Below, one piece after another: positions 9,052-16,553 of a stretch of 62,268 bases of DNA. Within the stretch, counting starts at the first letter, position 1, and the number at the start of each line of letters is the position of its first letter. Position numbers and translations under genes: made by a program. The notes under the pieces were generated by a model, which was not told the origin of the DNA, searched no databases, and worked only from the letters and a program-made list of their open reading frames with translations. Source of the stretch: an uncultured Bacteroidales bacterium (lineage in GTDB: Bacteria; Bacteroidota; Bacteroidia; Bacteroidales; WCHB1-69); contig CAMHNQ010000013.1 of NCBI GenBank assembly GCA_946186495.1, positions 1 to 62,268 on the forward strand, written 5' to 3'.

Positions 9052-10344
9052 ATGCGCCTCCTTGTCATCTTACTTCTGATTCTGTGCAACGGTTTCTTCT
9101 CCATGAGCGAGATTGCCATCGTCTCGTTCAAGAAGATGCGAATTGACAAATATGCGGCCAAACACCGGAAAGCCGTGCGAAAGGCGCTCTTCCTGCAGGA
9201 CAACCAGGAGGAGTTTCTCGCCGCCATCCAGGTCAGCATCACGCTCATCAGCCTTTTGACTGGTTATATCGGCGGTGCCTCCCTTTCCCCTTACCTTGTG
9301 CCGCTGTTCGTCTGGATGGGCGCTTCCGAGGCTCTTTCCGCTTCTATTGCGCTGGTTATCAGCTTTATTGTGGTGACCTTCGTGACCATCGTCATCGGGG
9401 AGCTGGTGCCGAAGACCATCGCGCTCTCCAAGCCCGAGCGCACAGCCGTGGCCGTCGCCCCCGCCATGAACTTCTTCCGCCTGCTCTTCAAACCCGCCGT
9501 CGCCGCCCTCTCCGGCACCACATCGCTGATCGACAAGATGTTGGGAGTCAAGGAGAACCCCGACCATCTTACGGAAGATGAGCTGCTCGACATCATCAAG
9601 GAGGCCGGCGAGACGGATGTCATCGAGGAGGAACAGAGCGAACTGCACGAGAACATCTTCTCCTTTTCCGACAAACGCGCCATTCATATCATGATCCACC
9701 GTTCCGAAATCGAATGGATCGACATCAATCTGACGCAGGAGGAGTTCATCAACCAGCTCTACGGCTTCTCGTTCAGCCGCATCCTGGTGTGCGACAAGCA
9801 TGTGGACAAGTATCTCGGCGTGCTCAACGTCAAGGACTTTTTCATGGAACTGCGCAAGAACGGCCAGGTGGATGTCCGCTCCATGCTGGACGAGCCGCTG
9901 GTCTTCACCGAAAACACGGATGCGCAGGACATTCTGACGGAGTTCCGCAAGTCGCAGTACTACTTCGGCATCGTGGTCGATGAGTTCGGCGACCTGGCAG
10001 GCATCGTCACCCTGCACGACATTCTTGAAAGCATCGTGGGCGAAGTTCCTGAGGAAGAGGAGGTTGTGGAGCCCGATGTGACGGAGTGCGAGGACCATTC
10101 CTTCTTGGTGAAGGGCGATGCCCCCATTGACGTGCTCACCGATGTGATTGACGGCTACGAGGTGGATTACGACGAAATCGACTACTCCACGGTGGCCGGC
10201 TTCGTGTTCGAGCAGTTTGAGACCATCCCCAAGGAGGGCGACACTTTCGAGTTCATGGGCCATCAGGTGGAGATTGTCAAGATGGACCACAACCGCATCG
10301 AGGAGGTGCGGGTAAAGGCCATCGGAAATTCGGAAGAAGCGTAG
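9052..10344 (+). CDS. CorC/CNNM-type hemolysin-family transporter
   Basis: A 430-residue inner-membrane protein with the order DUF21 membrane domain (residues 1-185), paired CBS domains (about 205-330) and a C-terminal CorC_HlyC domain (345-425). DUF21 features include an NGFFSMSEIAIVS-like first helix and GELVPKTIALSKPER. The family is linked to magnesium or cobalt export and to membrane integrity; the old hemolysin name is historical. The EEEVVEP acidic linker joins CBS and C-terminal domains. It resembles gliding protein GldE in architecture, but no gld genes are nearby. Confidence 0.88.
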   Translation: MRLLVILLLILCNGFFSMSEIAIVSFKKMRIDKYAAKHRKAVRKALFLQDNQEEFLAAIQVSITLISLLTGYIGGASLSPYLVPLFVWMGASEALSASIALVISFIVVTFVTIVIGELVPKTIALSKPERTAVAVAPAMNFFRLLFKPAVAALSGTTSLIDKMLGVKENPDHLTEDELLDIIKEAGETDVIEEEQSELHENIFSFSDKRAIHIMIHRSEIEWIDINLTQEEFINQLYGFSFSRILVCDKHVDKYLGVLNVKDFFMELRKNGQVDVRSMLDEPLVFTENTDAQDILTEFRKSQYYFGIVVDEFGDLAGIVTLHDILESIVGEVPEEEEVVEPDVTECEDHSFLVKGDAPIDVLTDVIDGYEVDYDEIDYSTVAGFVFEQFETIPKEGDTFEFMGHQVEIVKMDHNRIEEVRVKAIGNSEEA

Positions 10345-10376
10345 GGTATTTAAAATCCGCCATATCCTTTTTTTTG

Positions 10377-10384
10377 TATTTTTG
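10377..10384 (+). promoter_or_regulatory. Predicted -7 box for the lipoprotein-radical SAM pair
   Basis: TATTTTTG matches TAnnTTTG and lies 26 bases before the ATG at 10411, typical spacing for a Bacteroidota promoter. It should drive both genes of the overlapping pair. Confidence 0.6.
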
Positions 10385-10410
10385 CGCTTTCATTTGAATG
10401 CTTTGAGGCT

Positions 10411-10815
10411 ATGAATATATTTCGTCAGAAAAAACAACAGATATTGCGGTTCCTGTTCGGCTCTTTTTCCGCGACGGCCTTGATGTTCACGTTTCAGGCC
10501 TGTTATGGTATGCCGAATGACTATTTCCCTGTGATGGGAAAGGTAGTCTCGGAAACCACAGGAGAGCCCCTTTCGGATGTCCGTGTGGGACTGATAGGCG
10601 GTTCCGAATATGACTACAGCATGACGGATACCACCGGTGTTTTCCATGTCAATGCACATGAAGGTCGGGATTCCGTACGGCTTGCTTTCCGTCATATTGA
10701 TTCGGAAACAGGCGGACTTAGCGGACGGTATGCCCCTCTGGATTCCGCGTTTAGCCGTGAGGAAATCATGGAAAACCCGCTTGTTATCAAAATGAAGGAA
10801 AACAGTGTCGAGTAG
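10411..10815 (+). CDS. Radical SAM-associated small lipoprotein
   Basis: A 134-residue predicted lipoprotein. A basic N-terminus and hydrophobic stretch lead to the lipobox FQAC near residue 30. The mature part begins YGMPNDYFPV and continues as a small beta-rich domain resembling a carboxypeptidase-regulatory fold (GKVVSETTGEPLSDVRV, then TDTTGVFHV). This is the arrangement of the family annotated as radical SAM-associated putative lipoprotein. It overlaps the radical SAM gene by 11 bases, strong evidence of linkage. Whether it is the enzyme's substrate is unknown. Confidence 0.75.
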   Translation: MNIFRQKKQQILRFLFGSFSATALMFTFQACYGMPNDYFPVMGKVVSETTGEPLSDVRVGLIGGSEYDYSMTDTTGVFHVNAHEGRDSVRLAFRHIDSETGGLSGRYAPLDSAFSREEIMENPLVIKMKENSVE

Positions 10816-11872
10816 CTGTATCAAACCTTTCAAACGCTGGCTGTTTCGGGTGTTTCGCAAAAACGAGACAGCCATTCACGAGTTGAATTACCTTTTCTGG
10901 GAATGCACATGGCGGTGTAACCTATCGTGCCGCCATTGTGGTTCGGATTGTAAGTCAGAGAGTTGTGTCCCGGATATGCCTTTTCAGGATTTCCTCAAGG
11001 CTGTGGAACCGCTGGCGCAACGCTATCCTCGCGACTCGGTGATCGTTGCCATTACGGGTGGAGAACCTCTGTTGCGCCCCGACTTGGCAGAATGCGGTAA
11101 GATTCTGATAAACAAAGGCTTGCGTTGGGGGATTGTCACCAATGGCATGCTCTATGATGAGACGATGCACGCCAAATTGACTGCTGCTGGATTGTCTTCC
11201 ATCACGGTGAGTCTCGACGGACTGGAAGCGACCCACAACTGGCTGCGCAACCACCCTGAGAGCTTCCGACGGGCATTGCGGGCGTTGCGGCTGGTCGCGC
11301 ACACCCCCGGACTCGCGTATGACGTGGTGACTTGTGTGCACCAGCGCAATTTCTCGGAACTGCCTCGACTCAAGGAACTTCTGGTTGAAAACGGAATCCG
11401 GAATTGGCGGCTGTTCACCATCTCGCCGATCGGGCGGGCGGCTCACGACGACGAACTCCAACTCTCCCGTACACAGGTCGAGCAGATGATGCGGTTTATC
11501 GCGGAGACGCGCCGGGAAAACCGTATTCGCCTGACTTTCAGCTGTGAAGCCTATACGGGCAAGTACGAGGAGCAAGTGCGCGACAGCTACTTCTTCTGCA
11601 GGGCGGGCATCAACATCGGCAGTGTGCTGATCGACGGCGCCATCTCGGCGTGTCCGAACATTGACCGCAGTTACGTGCAAGGCAATATCTATCAGGATGA
11701 CTTGCTGGAGGTATGGGATAACCGTTTCCAGCTTATGCGCGACCGGACGTGGATGCGCACGGGTATTTGCCAAAAATGCCAGGACTTCAAGCAGTGCCTC
11801 GGCGGAGCGATGCACCTGAGGCCAATGGCCAATGGCAATATACTACGATGCTACAATTTCCGTGACCGGTAA
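10805..11872 (+). CDS. Radical SAM/SPASM protein paired with a lipoprotein
   Basis: A 355-residue radical SAM enzyme. The cluster motif C-x3-C-x2-C is CNLSCRHC within WECTWRCNLSCRHC (the three ligands follow WR), near residues 38-45, followed by ITGGEPLLRP. A C-terminal SPASM-like region supplies more cysteines (FCRAG, ACPN, CQKCQDFKQCLGG, and a final C near residue 350), which bind auxiliary Fe-S clusters in peptide-modifying enzymes. Translation starts at GTG 10805 inside the lipoprotein gene; the next Met falls after the cluster motif, so a later start is not possible. The product modified is unknown. It matches the family described as TIGR04133 from memory. Confidence 0.82.
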   Translation: MSSSCIKPFKRWLFRVFRKNETAIHELNYLFWECTWRCNLSCRHCGSDCKSESCVPDMPFQDFLKAVEPLAQRYPRDSVIVAITGGEPLLRPDLAECGKILINKGLRWGIVTNGMLYDETMHAKLTAAGLSSITVSLDGLEATHNWLRNHPESFRRALRALRLVAHTPGLAYDVVTCVHQRNFSELPRLKELLVENGIRNWRLFTISPIGRAAHDDELQLSRTQVEQMMRFIAETRRENRIRLTFSCEAYTGKYEEQVRDSYFFCRAGINIGSVLIDGAISACPNIDRSYVQGNIYQDDLLEVWDNRFQLMRDRTWMRTGICQKCQDFKQCLGGAMHLRPMANGNILRCYNFRDR

Positions 11873-11896
11873 AGTTTGGCGTTGTGAAATTGGTGG

Positions 11897-11977
11897 ATAA
11901 TCTTGAAAAGATGTTAATTTTTGGTACCAGATAATCTTGAAAAGTTGTATTTTTGCGCTTTCAATAATCTTGAAATG
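11897..11977 (+). repeat. Three 14-bp direct repeats around a promoter
   Basis: ATAATCTTGAAAAG occurs at 11897-11910 and 11931-11944, and ATAATCTTGAAATG at 11964-11977. The spacing is 34 then 33 bases, about three helical turns, and the -7 box at 11948 sits between copies two and three. This looks like an operator array or a duplicated promoter unit for the ATPase gene. Confidence 0.75.
11948..11955 (+). promoter_or_regulatory. Predicted -7 box for the DUF4143 ATPase
   Basis: TATTTTTG matches TAnnTTTG, with TTTGG around 11919-11923 as the likely -33 element. It is embedded in the direct-repeat array. Confidence 0.6.
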
Positions 11978-11991
11978 ATGTTTTGTGTTTT

Positions 11992-13341
11992 ATGAAAAGA
12001 AAGATTTACAACAAGTTATTAGAGTGGAAAAAACAGCGGAATGGTGCAACAGCCGTACTGATTGAAGGGGCACGGCGGGTTGGAAAAAGCTATATCGTGG
12101 AGGAGTTCGTCCGCAACGAATATGATTCATACCTTCTTATCGACTTCAACAAAGCCGACAAGGTGGTTTGGGGCTGGTTCGACACCTTGTTGGAGGACCT
12201 TGATACTTTGCTGCTGAACCTGCAAATCCACTACGGCACGCGCCTCACGCCGGGCAAGTCTGTTATTGTTTTCGACGAGGTTCAACTTTGTCCGCGTGCT
12301 CGTGCCGCCATCAAATACCTGGTGGCTGACGGACGGTTCCACTATATTGAAACAGGTTCGTTGGTCAGCATCAAGAAAAACGTGCGCGACATCGTCATCC
12401 CGTCCGAGGAAGAGGCGATGCCGATGTCCCCGATGGATTTCGAGGAATTTCTTTGGGCTATCGGCAACGATATGCTGATGCCGTACATTCGGCAGTGTTT
12501 CGAAAAACGCCAGCCGATGGGAGCATTCCACCGAAAGGCCATGGAGTGTTTCCGTACCTATATGATTGTGGGAGGGATGCCCCAAGCCGTTCAAACGTTT
12601 GTTGATGCTAAGGATTTCGACAAGGTGGACCATGTGAAACGGGGCATCTTGCAAGTTTACACCAATGACATCTCCAAATACGCCGCCGGCTTGGAGCATA
12701 AGGTGAAAAATATTTTCGAACAGATTCCGGCACAGCTGCAAAAACACGAGAAGAAGTTCCGCTTGTCGGCGTTGGAGACAGGTGCGGCCTATCGCGACTA
12801 TGACGATGCCTTTTTCTGGCTGGCCGACGCGGGCATCGTCAACATCTGCTACAACTGCACCGCACCGAATGTGGGACTTCGTCTCAACATGGAACGCAAC
12901 ACACTCAAATGCTACATGGCCGACACGGGATTGCTCATCTCTCACGCCTTCGATGAAAATGGGAATGTTCCTGTGGAGCTGTATCAAAAATTGCTGTTGA
13001 ACAAATTGGAGGTGAACCAAGGGATGATTGTGGAAAATATTGTCGCCCAGATGCTTGTGGCCAATCGACACAAACTCTATTTCTATAGCAATTCTAACCG
13101 CAACGATGCGAGCGACCGCATGGAAATCGATTTTCTTACCGCAAAAAACAGACTGACCACCCGACACAACATCATGCCCATTGAGGTGAAGTCGTCGCAA
13201 CGCTACACCCTTTCCTCCATGCGAAAATGTATGGGGAAGTTCGGGGAATACCTTTCCACGCCTGTCGTATTGCATGGCGCCGATCTGAAAGAAGAAAACG
13301 GCATCCTGTTCCTTCCCCTATATATGACGCCGTTGATATGA
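11992..13341 (+). CDS. AAA ATPase with DUF4143 C-terminal domain
   Basis: A 449-residue ATP-binding protein. Walker A is GARRVGKS near residue 27, Walker B is VIVFDEVQ near 89, followed by the TGS sensor segment. The C-terminal third fits DUF4143, with a PIEVKSS nuclease-like lysine motif near residue 400. These proteins are common accessory genes in Bacteroidota with unknown biology. The ATG at 11992 is preferred to an in-frame TTG at 11983. It stands alone between the radical SAM pair and a block of degraded genes, consistent with mobile or accessory origin. Confidence 0.85.
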   Translation: MKRKIYNKLLEWKKQRNGATAVLIEGARRVGKSYIVEEFVRNEYDSYLLIDFNKADKVVWGWFDTLLEDLDTLLLNLQIHYGTRLTPGKSVIVFDEVQLCPRARAAIKYLVADGRFHYIETGSLVSIKKNVRDIVIPSEEEAMPMSPMDFEEFLWAIGNDMLMPYIRQCFEKRQPMGAFHRKAMECFRTYMIVGGMPQAVQTFVDAKDFDKVDHVKRGILQVYTNDISKYAAGLEHKVKNIFEQIPAQLQKHEKKFRLSALETGAAYRDYDDAFFWLADAGIVNICYNCTAPNVGLRLNMERNTLKCYMADTGLLISHAFDENGNVPVELYQKLLLNKLEVNQGMIVENIVAQMLVANRHKLYFYSNSNRNDASDRMEIDFLTAKNRLTTRHNIMPIEVKSSQRYTLSSMRKCMGKFGEYLSTPVVLHGADLKEENGILFLPLYMTPLI

Positions 13342-13583
13342 TTGGAGGTCTGTCTCAAAACGATAACTAATAATTTGACAATTTACAATCATCCATTTTT
13401 TTCCGTGTGCAAAACGCATGGCGGACGGTTCGTTGCACCAAGAATTTACGCTTAACAAATTGATTTACAACGAAAAAATATTTTTTGTTTTCACTTGGAT
13501 TGTATAAGAATTTTTGTAATTTCGAAGCGTCATTTTTCATCACCATATACGCAAAAGAAAAGTTTAACCAAAATAATAACAAT

Positions 13584-13766
13584 ATGAAAAAGCAACTAAC
13601 CATTTTCGTGGTATTGTTCGCCACCCTTTTCTCCTTCCTCGCCGCCTCCGCCCAAGGCGAATGGAAGTGGGCGAACTACTGGACAGGTGGAGATGGTACT
13701 CTTGGCTCATACTATAATGAAATTACCAACACCGCCTTCGATGAGGAAGGAAACATCTATGTATAA
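13584..13766 (+). pseudogene. Truncated secreted SBBP-type protein
   Basis: Sixty codons begin with a convincing signal peptide (MKKQLTIFVVLFATLF, cleavage near ASAQ) and continue into GEWKWANYWTGGDG and FDEEGNIYV, the start of a beta-propeller SBBP-like repeat. A TAA follows immediately where the first blade should continue. Full members are many hundreds of residues long with a C-terminal sorting domain; none follows. This is probably the 5' remnant of a larger type IX client, though a short functional peptide cannot be excluded. Confidence 0.55.
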
Positions 13767-13868
13767 TGGACTCAAGTCTCGCATGTTGTTTTCCAACTAT
13801 ATGTATCTCAGAAAAAGCCTTTTCTTGCAAATGTGTTGTCATTCTCGATGCCGAGACTCGCGTCCGCA

Positions 13869-13935
13869 CAATATTTCCGGCTACGGTACATCGTGTTCGC
13901 CCGCGCCGCAGCGGCCTGCTGCGGCCGGAAACATT
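13869..13935. other. Large GC-rich stem-loop
   Basis: An outer pair AATATTTCCGG / CCGGAAACATT (10 of 11 positions pair) encloses an inner stem GCCGCAG (13905-13911) / CTGCGGC (13919-13925). A T-rich run follows at 13945-13963. It could be a terminator, a structured RNA or the remains of a small mobile element between two broken genes. Confidence 0.4.
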
Positions 13936-14037
13936 CTTCACTCGCTTGTTTTTCTTCTTTTTTTAACATGCGAAACTTGAGTGAAATAATACGTCCAGAC
14001 ACGAGCAATACGCGGAGATTTGTTATAAACGACTCTA

Positions 14038-14685
14038 TTACAACCGTTTGATTTCCGCGTCAACCACAAAAATATCCCCTTCGTTGTCCACCAAGACATT
14101 TCGAGGAAGGAGATCCCAGGCCTCATAATCCCCATTGGTAAAATGACCTTCTTCAATGGTCTTTTCAAAGCCAAGCGCCGCCATGTAAGTGTCAATCATT
14201 ATTTGACTGGCAGGCTTGGCATCGGCAACCCTTGGTTGATAAAGAACTGGCTGTACGGTTCGTCCATCGAATCCAGCGAAACCGTGGAATGAATATGCTG
14301 TATCAGGGAAAATTACGTTGTGCAGCAATATCTTCTGAAGCAGAGAAACGATGCTGTCATTGTTGTTGAGCAGGTTGTTTACCTTGTAAATGCCTTGTTC
14401 TGAAACGTATGTGTCGTTTTCATGGCCACTGGGTCCGGGAATACCAAGGCGAAAGACATCCGCCATTGGCATCTAAAAGCCTTTGGATTTCGCCAACTGT
14501 TCAGCCGCCCGTTGTTCGGCTTCAAAAGCGCTTACATCGTTTTTGCCAGCTCAAAATTGCGCTTCATGTACTCGGCAAAGTCGGCGGAACTCATCGGCGA
14601 TTTCTGCGATGCGGCGATTTTCCGCTTCTTGCGCTTCGTCACTTCCTTGTGAAATTGGTTCAAATACGTCATAATCCATCATCAT
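14038..14685 (-). pseudogene. Polyvalent protein kinase-like relic with two in-frame stops
   Basis: The intact 144-codon part (14472 to 14038) encodes VFRLGIPGPSG, SEQGIYKVNNLL, an FHGFAGFDG segment and DLLPRNVLVDNEGDIFVVDAEI near the end, matching the putative polyvalent protein kinase domain found on phage and conjugative elements; DLLPRNVL-VDAE resembles a kinase catalytic loop and metal site. The same frame continues upstream to ATG 14685 and reads like protein, but is interrupted by TGA at 14553-14551 and TAG at 14475-14473. The gene therefore looks recently inactivated. Stop readthrough is an alternative but has no other support in the window. Confidence 0.65.
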
Positions 14686-14860
14686 ATTGGTTTTCGACCG
14701 CAAAGATACATTTTTTTCATTTACTGCACGCGTTTGTTCTTCATCTTCTTATTGATTTTGAGTTATCGTGCGCTGTCCCCTCAACGTCAGCAACCTCGCC
14801 CCCGGCACCAACCTCGCGCACGTGCAGACCAAGGAGGGGGGTCAGCGATACACATCAATT

Positions 14861-15341
14861 ATGACTAAAGCAACTATCCAATCCGTCAGACAAACAGAAA
14901 AGGCCGGGCTGTTCACCATCTGCTTTGAAGGGCGACAGTTTCACAGAATTCCAAAAATTCATCGTTAAAGGCCATGAGAATGCGACACTACAGCCCGATT
15001 TGCAGAAAATCCTGAACGCTTTGCAACACATGATGAACGCTATGGGGTTTCTTGACAGGTATTTCAGACCTGAAGGGAAAATGCGTGACAGGTTGGCGGC
15101 ACTACCCATACAAAGCAGTAAGTTAAGACTGTATTGTCTGCGTCTGTCCGACAGCGTGCTAATTGTAGGGAACGGCGGTCCTAAGACCACCAAAACGTAT
15201 GAAGAGGATTCGGAACCGAACGGATATGTGATTCAACTACAAAAATTAGATGACCTCTTGAGGTTGGCAGAGGCGAAAGGGGAGATCACCATCGAGGAGG
15301 CATCCCTTTATGGTGTAGACGACAAAGAATTTGATATATGA
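14861..15341 (+). pseudogene. HigB/RelE-like toxin gene with a one-base frameshift
   Basis: From ATG 14861 the frame reads MTKATIQSVRQTEK and GLFTICFEG, then leaves frame near 14929-14933 (GGGC). Removing one base joins it to the frame that encodes DSFTEFQKFIV, MGFLDRYFRPEGKMRDRLAALP, SKLRLYCLRL and VLIVGNGGPKTTKTY, giving a continuous protein of about 159 residues. The body resembles RelE/HigB-superfamily mRNA interferases and overlaps the antitoxin gene by four bases (ATGA). A shorter product from TTG 14925 is also possible. A sequencing error in the G-run cannot be excluded. Confidence 0.6.
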
Positions 15342-15616
15342 AACATTCGAGAGAAACAGAACAGCTTTTCCAGCAGACACTTGACGAAACACCCAAGGCC
15401 TTAAAGCTGCAGGTGGAATGGTCATACGAAATCGCTGACTGGATAGACAATTTGCTGCAAAGTCGCGGGTTGTCACAAAAGGAGTTTGCAAAGATGGTGG
15501 GCACATCCGAGGCCGCCGTATCGCATTGGGTGGGAGGCGGACACAATTTCACGCTGGCAACATTGGCAAAGATTTCCGCCGCTTTGGATGTCTCGCTTAT
15601 TACGATTAAGCATTGA
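15338..15616 (+). CDS. XRE-family antitoxin (HigA-like)
   Basis: A 92-residue DNA-binding protein. The helix-turn-helix lies at about residues 38-90: LLQSRGLSQKEFAKMVGTS, EAAVSHWVGG, TLATLAKISAALDV. Residues 1-37 probably contact the toxin. It follows the HigB-like gene with a four-base overlap, the reversed toxin-first order of higBA modules. With the toxin frameshifted, the antitoxin may persist alone. Confidence 0.8.
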   Translation: MKHSRETEQLFQQTLDETPKALKLQVEWSYEIADWIDNLLQSRGLSQKEFAKMVGTSEAAVSHWVGGGHNFTLATLAKISAALDVSLITIKH

Positions 15617-15771
15617 ATAATAAACCGATGATTGCCAAATGATTACGAGGATGGCAAAAAAAATCACAACTCGCAGAAAAAACGCAGACAGGACATTTAC
15701 AAGATTCAAGGGGATCATTCAGCCGTCGAAAAGGTGCATTTTCCGAAAAATGCCCATTGCATTGCCAACGC

Positions 15772-15804
15772 GAGTTGGAGCAGAGTTGGCGTAGAGTTAG
15801 AGTA
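15772..15804 (+). repeat. Three imperfect 11-bp tandem repeats
   Basis: GAGTTGGAGCA, GAGTTGGCGTA and GAGTTAGAGTA follow each other without gaps in the spacer downstream of the antitoxin gene. The rest of 15617-15853 shows no gene I can support. Confidence 0.55.
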
Positions 15805-15853
15805 GGGTCGCTATCGTCTGCTTTTTAAGTAGGGTGGTAGTTGAAAAAAAACG

Positions 15854-15861
15854 TACTTTTG
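15854..15861 (+). promoter_or_regulatory. Predicted -7 box for the DUF4292 gene
   Basis: TACTTTTG matches TAnnTTTG about 50 bases before the start of the DUF4292-like gene. A clear -33 element is not visible. Confidence 0.5.
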
Positions 15862-15909
15862 CGCCTATTTGAGATATAACTTCCGTTCTCGAAGATGGTC
15901 TTTTGTGTG

Positions 15910-16551
15910 ATGAACATCCGGAAATACATATTATCCATGTTGGTGGTCGTCGGACTGCTGATGACGGCTCTGCCCTTGTACGCGCAAGTTGCTGACAGCT
16001 CGGCGGTTGCTGCCGATGGCATCACGGTCCCGATGGACACTGCCGTCCTGCCGATGGCTGCGGGCTACGACTGGATTACCTATCGCGGCAAGGCCGACAT
16101 CACCGACACGGGCGGCACCCGCACCTGCAACTTCTACATGGTCAACCGCACCGACAGCATCCTCTACTTGAACATCCACGCGTATGGGGTCGAGGTCATG
16201 AGGGCCGTTTTCACCCCCGACAGCATCGTCTATGTCAACAAGCTGACTCAGCAGTATTTCCGCGACAGCTATGCGCCTTTCAACCGGCTTTTGCCGTTTG
16301 CCTTCGACTTCCAGACGGTCCAGGCGCTGTTCAACGGCGACCTCGACAAGCTGCCGAAAGGGCAGAAGCTCTCTTACGAGTACCGTTCGTTCATGCCCGT
16401 TGACAGTGCCAGCTCTTTCTTCACCGAGTTCGTTTTCAAGGAGTTGAACCGGGTGATAGAGGTGCACGGCAAGATCAAGGTGGTCAGGCTGAATGTGCCG
16501 GGGGTGACGAGCATCAGGATTCCGGAGAAGTTCGAACGCATCACCCTGTAA
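15910..16551 (+). CDS. DUF4292-like exported protein
   Basis: A 213-residue exported protein. ATG 15910 gives a standard signal peptide (MNIRKYILSMLVVVGLL, cleavage near LYAQ); an ATG at 15895 would add five residues. The body has the DUF4292 pattern: WITYRGKADI, a TRTCNFYMVNRTDSILYLNI strand pair, GVEVMRAVFTPDSIVYVNK and FDFQTVQALFNG. DUF4292 proteins resemble periplasmic lipoprotein carriers of the LolA/LolB type by fold, but no function is established. It ends two bases before the QueG-KdsD gene, suggesting one transcript. Confidence 0.7.
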   Translation: MNIRKYILSMLVVVGLLMTALPLYAQVADSSAVAADGITVPMDTAVLPMAAGYDWITYRGKADITDTGGTRTCNFYMVNRTDSILYLNIHAYGVEVMRAVFTPDSIVYVNKLTQQYFRDSYAPFNRLLPFAFDFQTVQALFNGDLDKLPKGQKLSYEYRSFMPVDSASSFFTEFVFKELNRVIEVHGKIKVVRLNVPGVTSIRIPEKFERITL

Positions 16552-16553
16552 CG

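Noticed and set aside
9052-10344. Calling the CorC-like gene gldE
   Set aside because: Architecture is shared, but no gliding genes are adjacent and the sequence alone does not separate the two.
14768-14860. Reading frame before the HigB-like gene (RCPLNVSNLAPGTNLAHV)
   Set aside because: It looks somewhat protein-like but is short, lacks a start context and I recognise no family. It may be a fragment of lost mobile DNA.
15895-15909. Alternative start of the DUF4292-like gene at 15895
   Set aside because: The ATG at 15910 gives a cleaner signal peptide; the earlier one adds only MVFCV.
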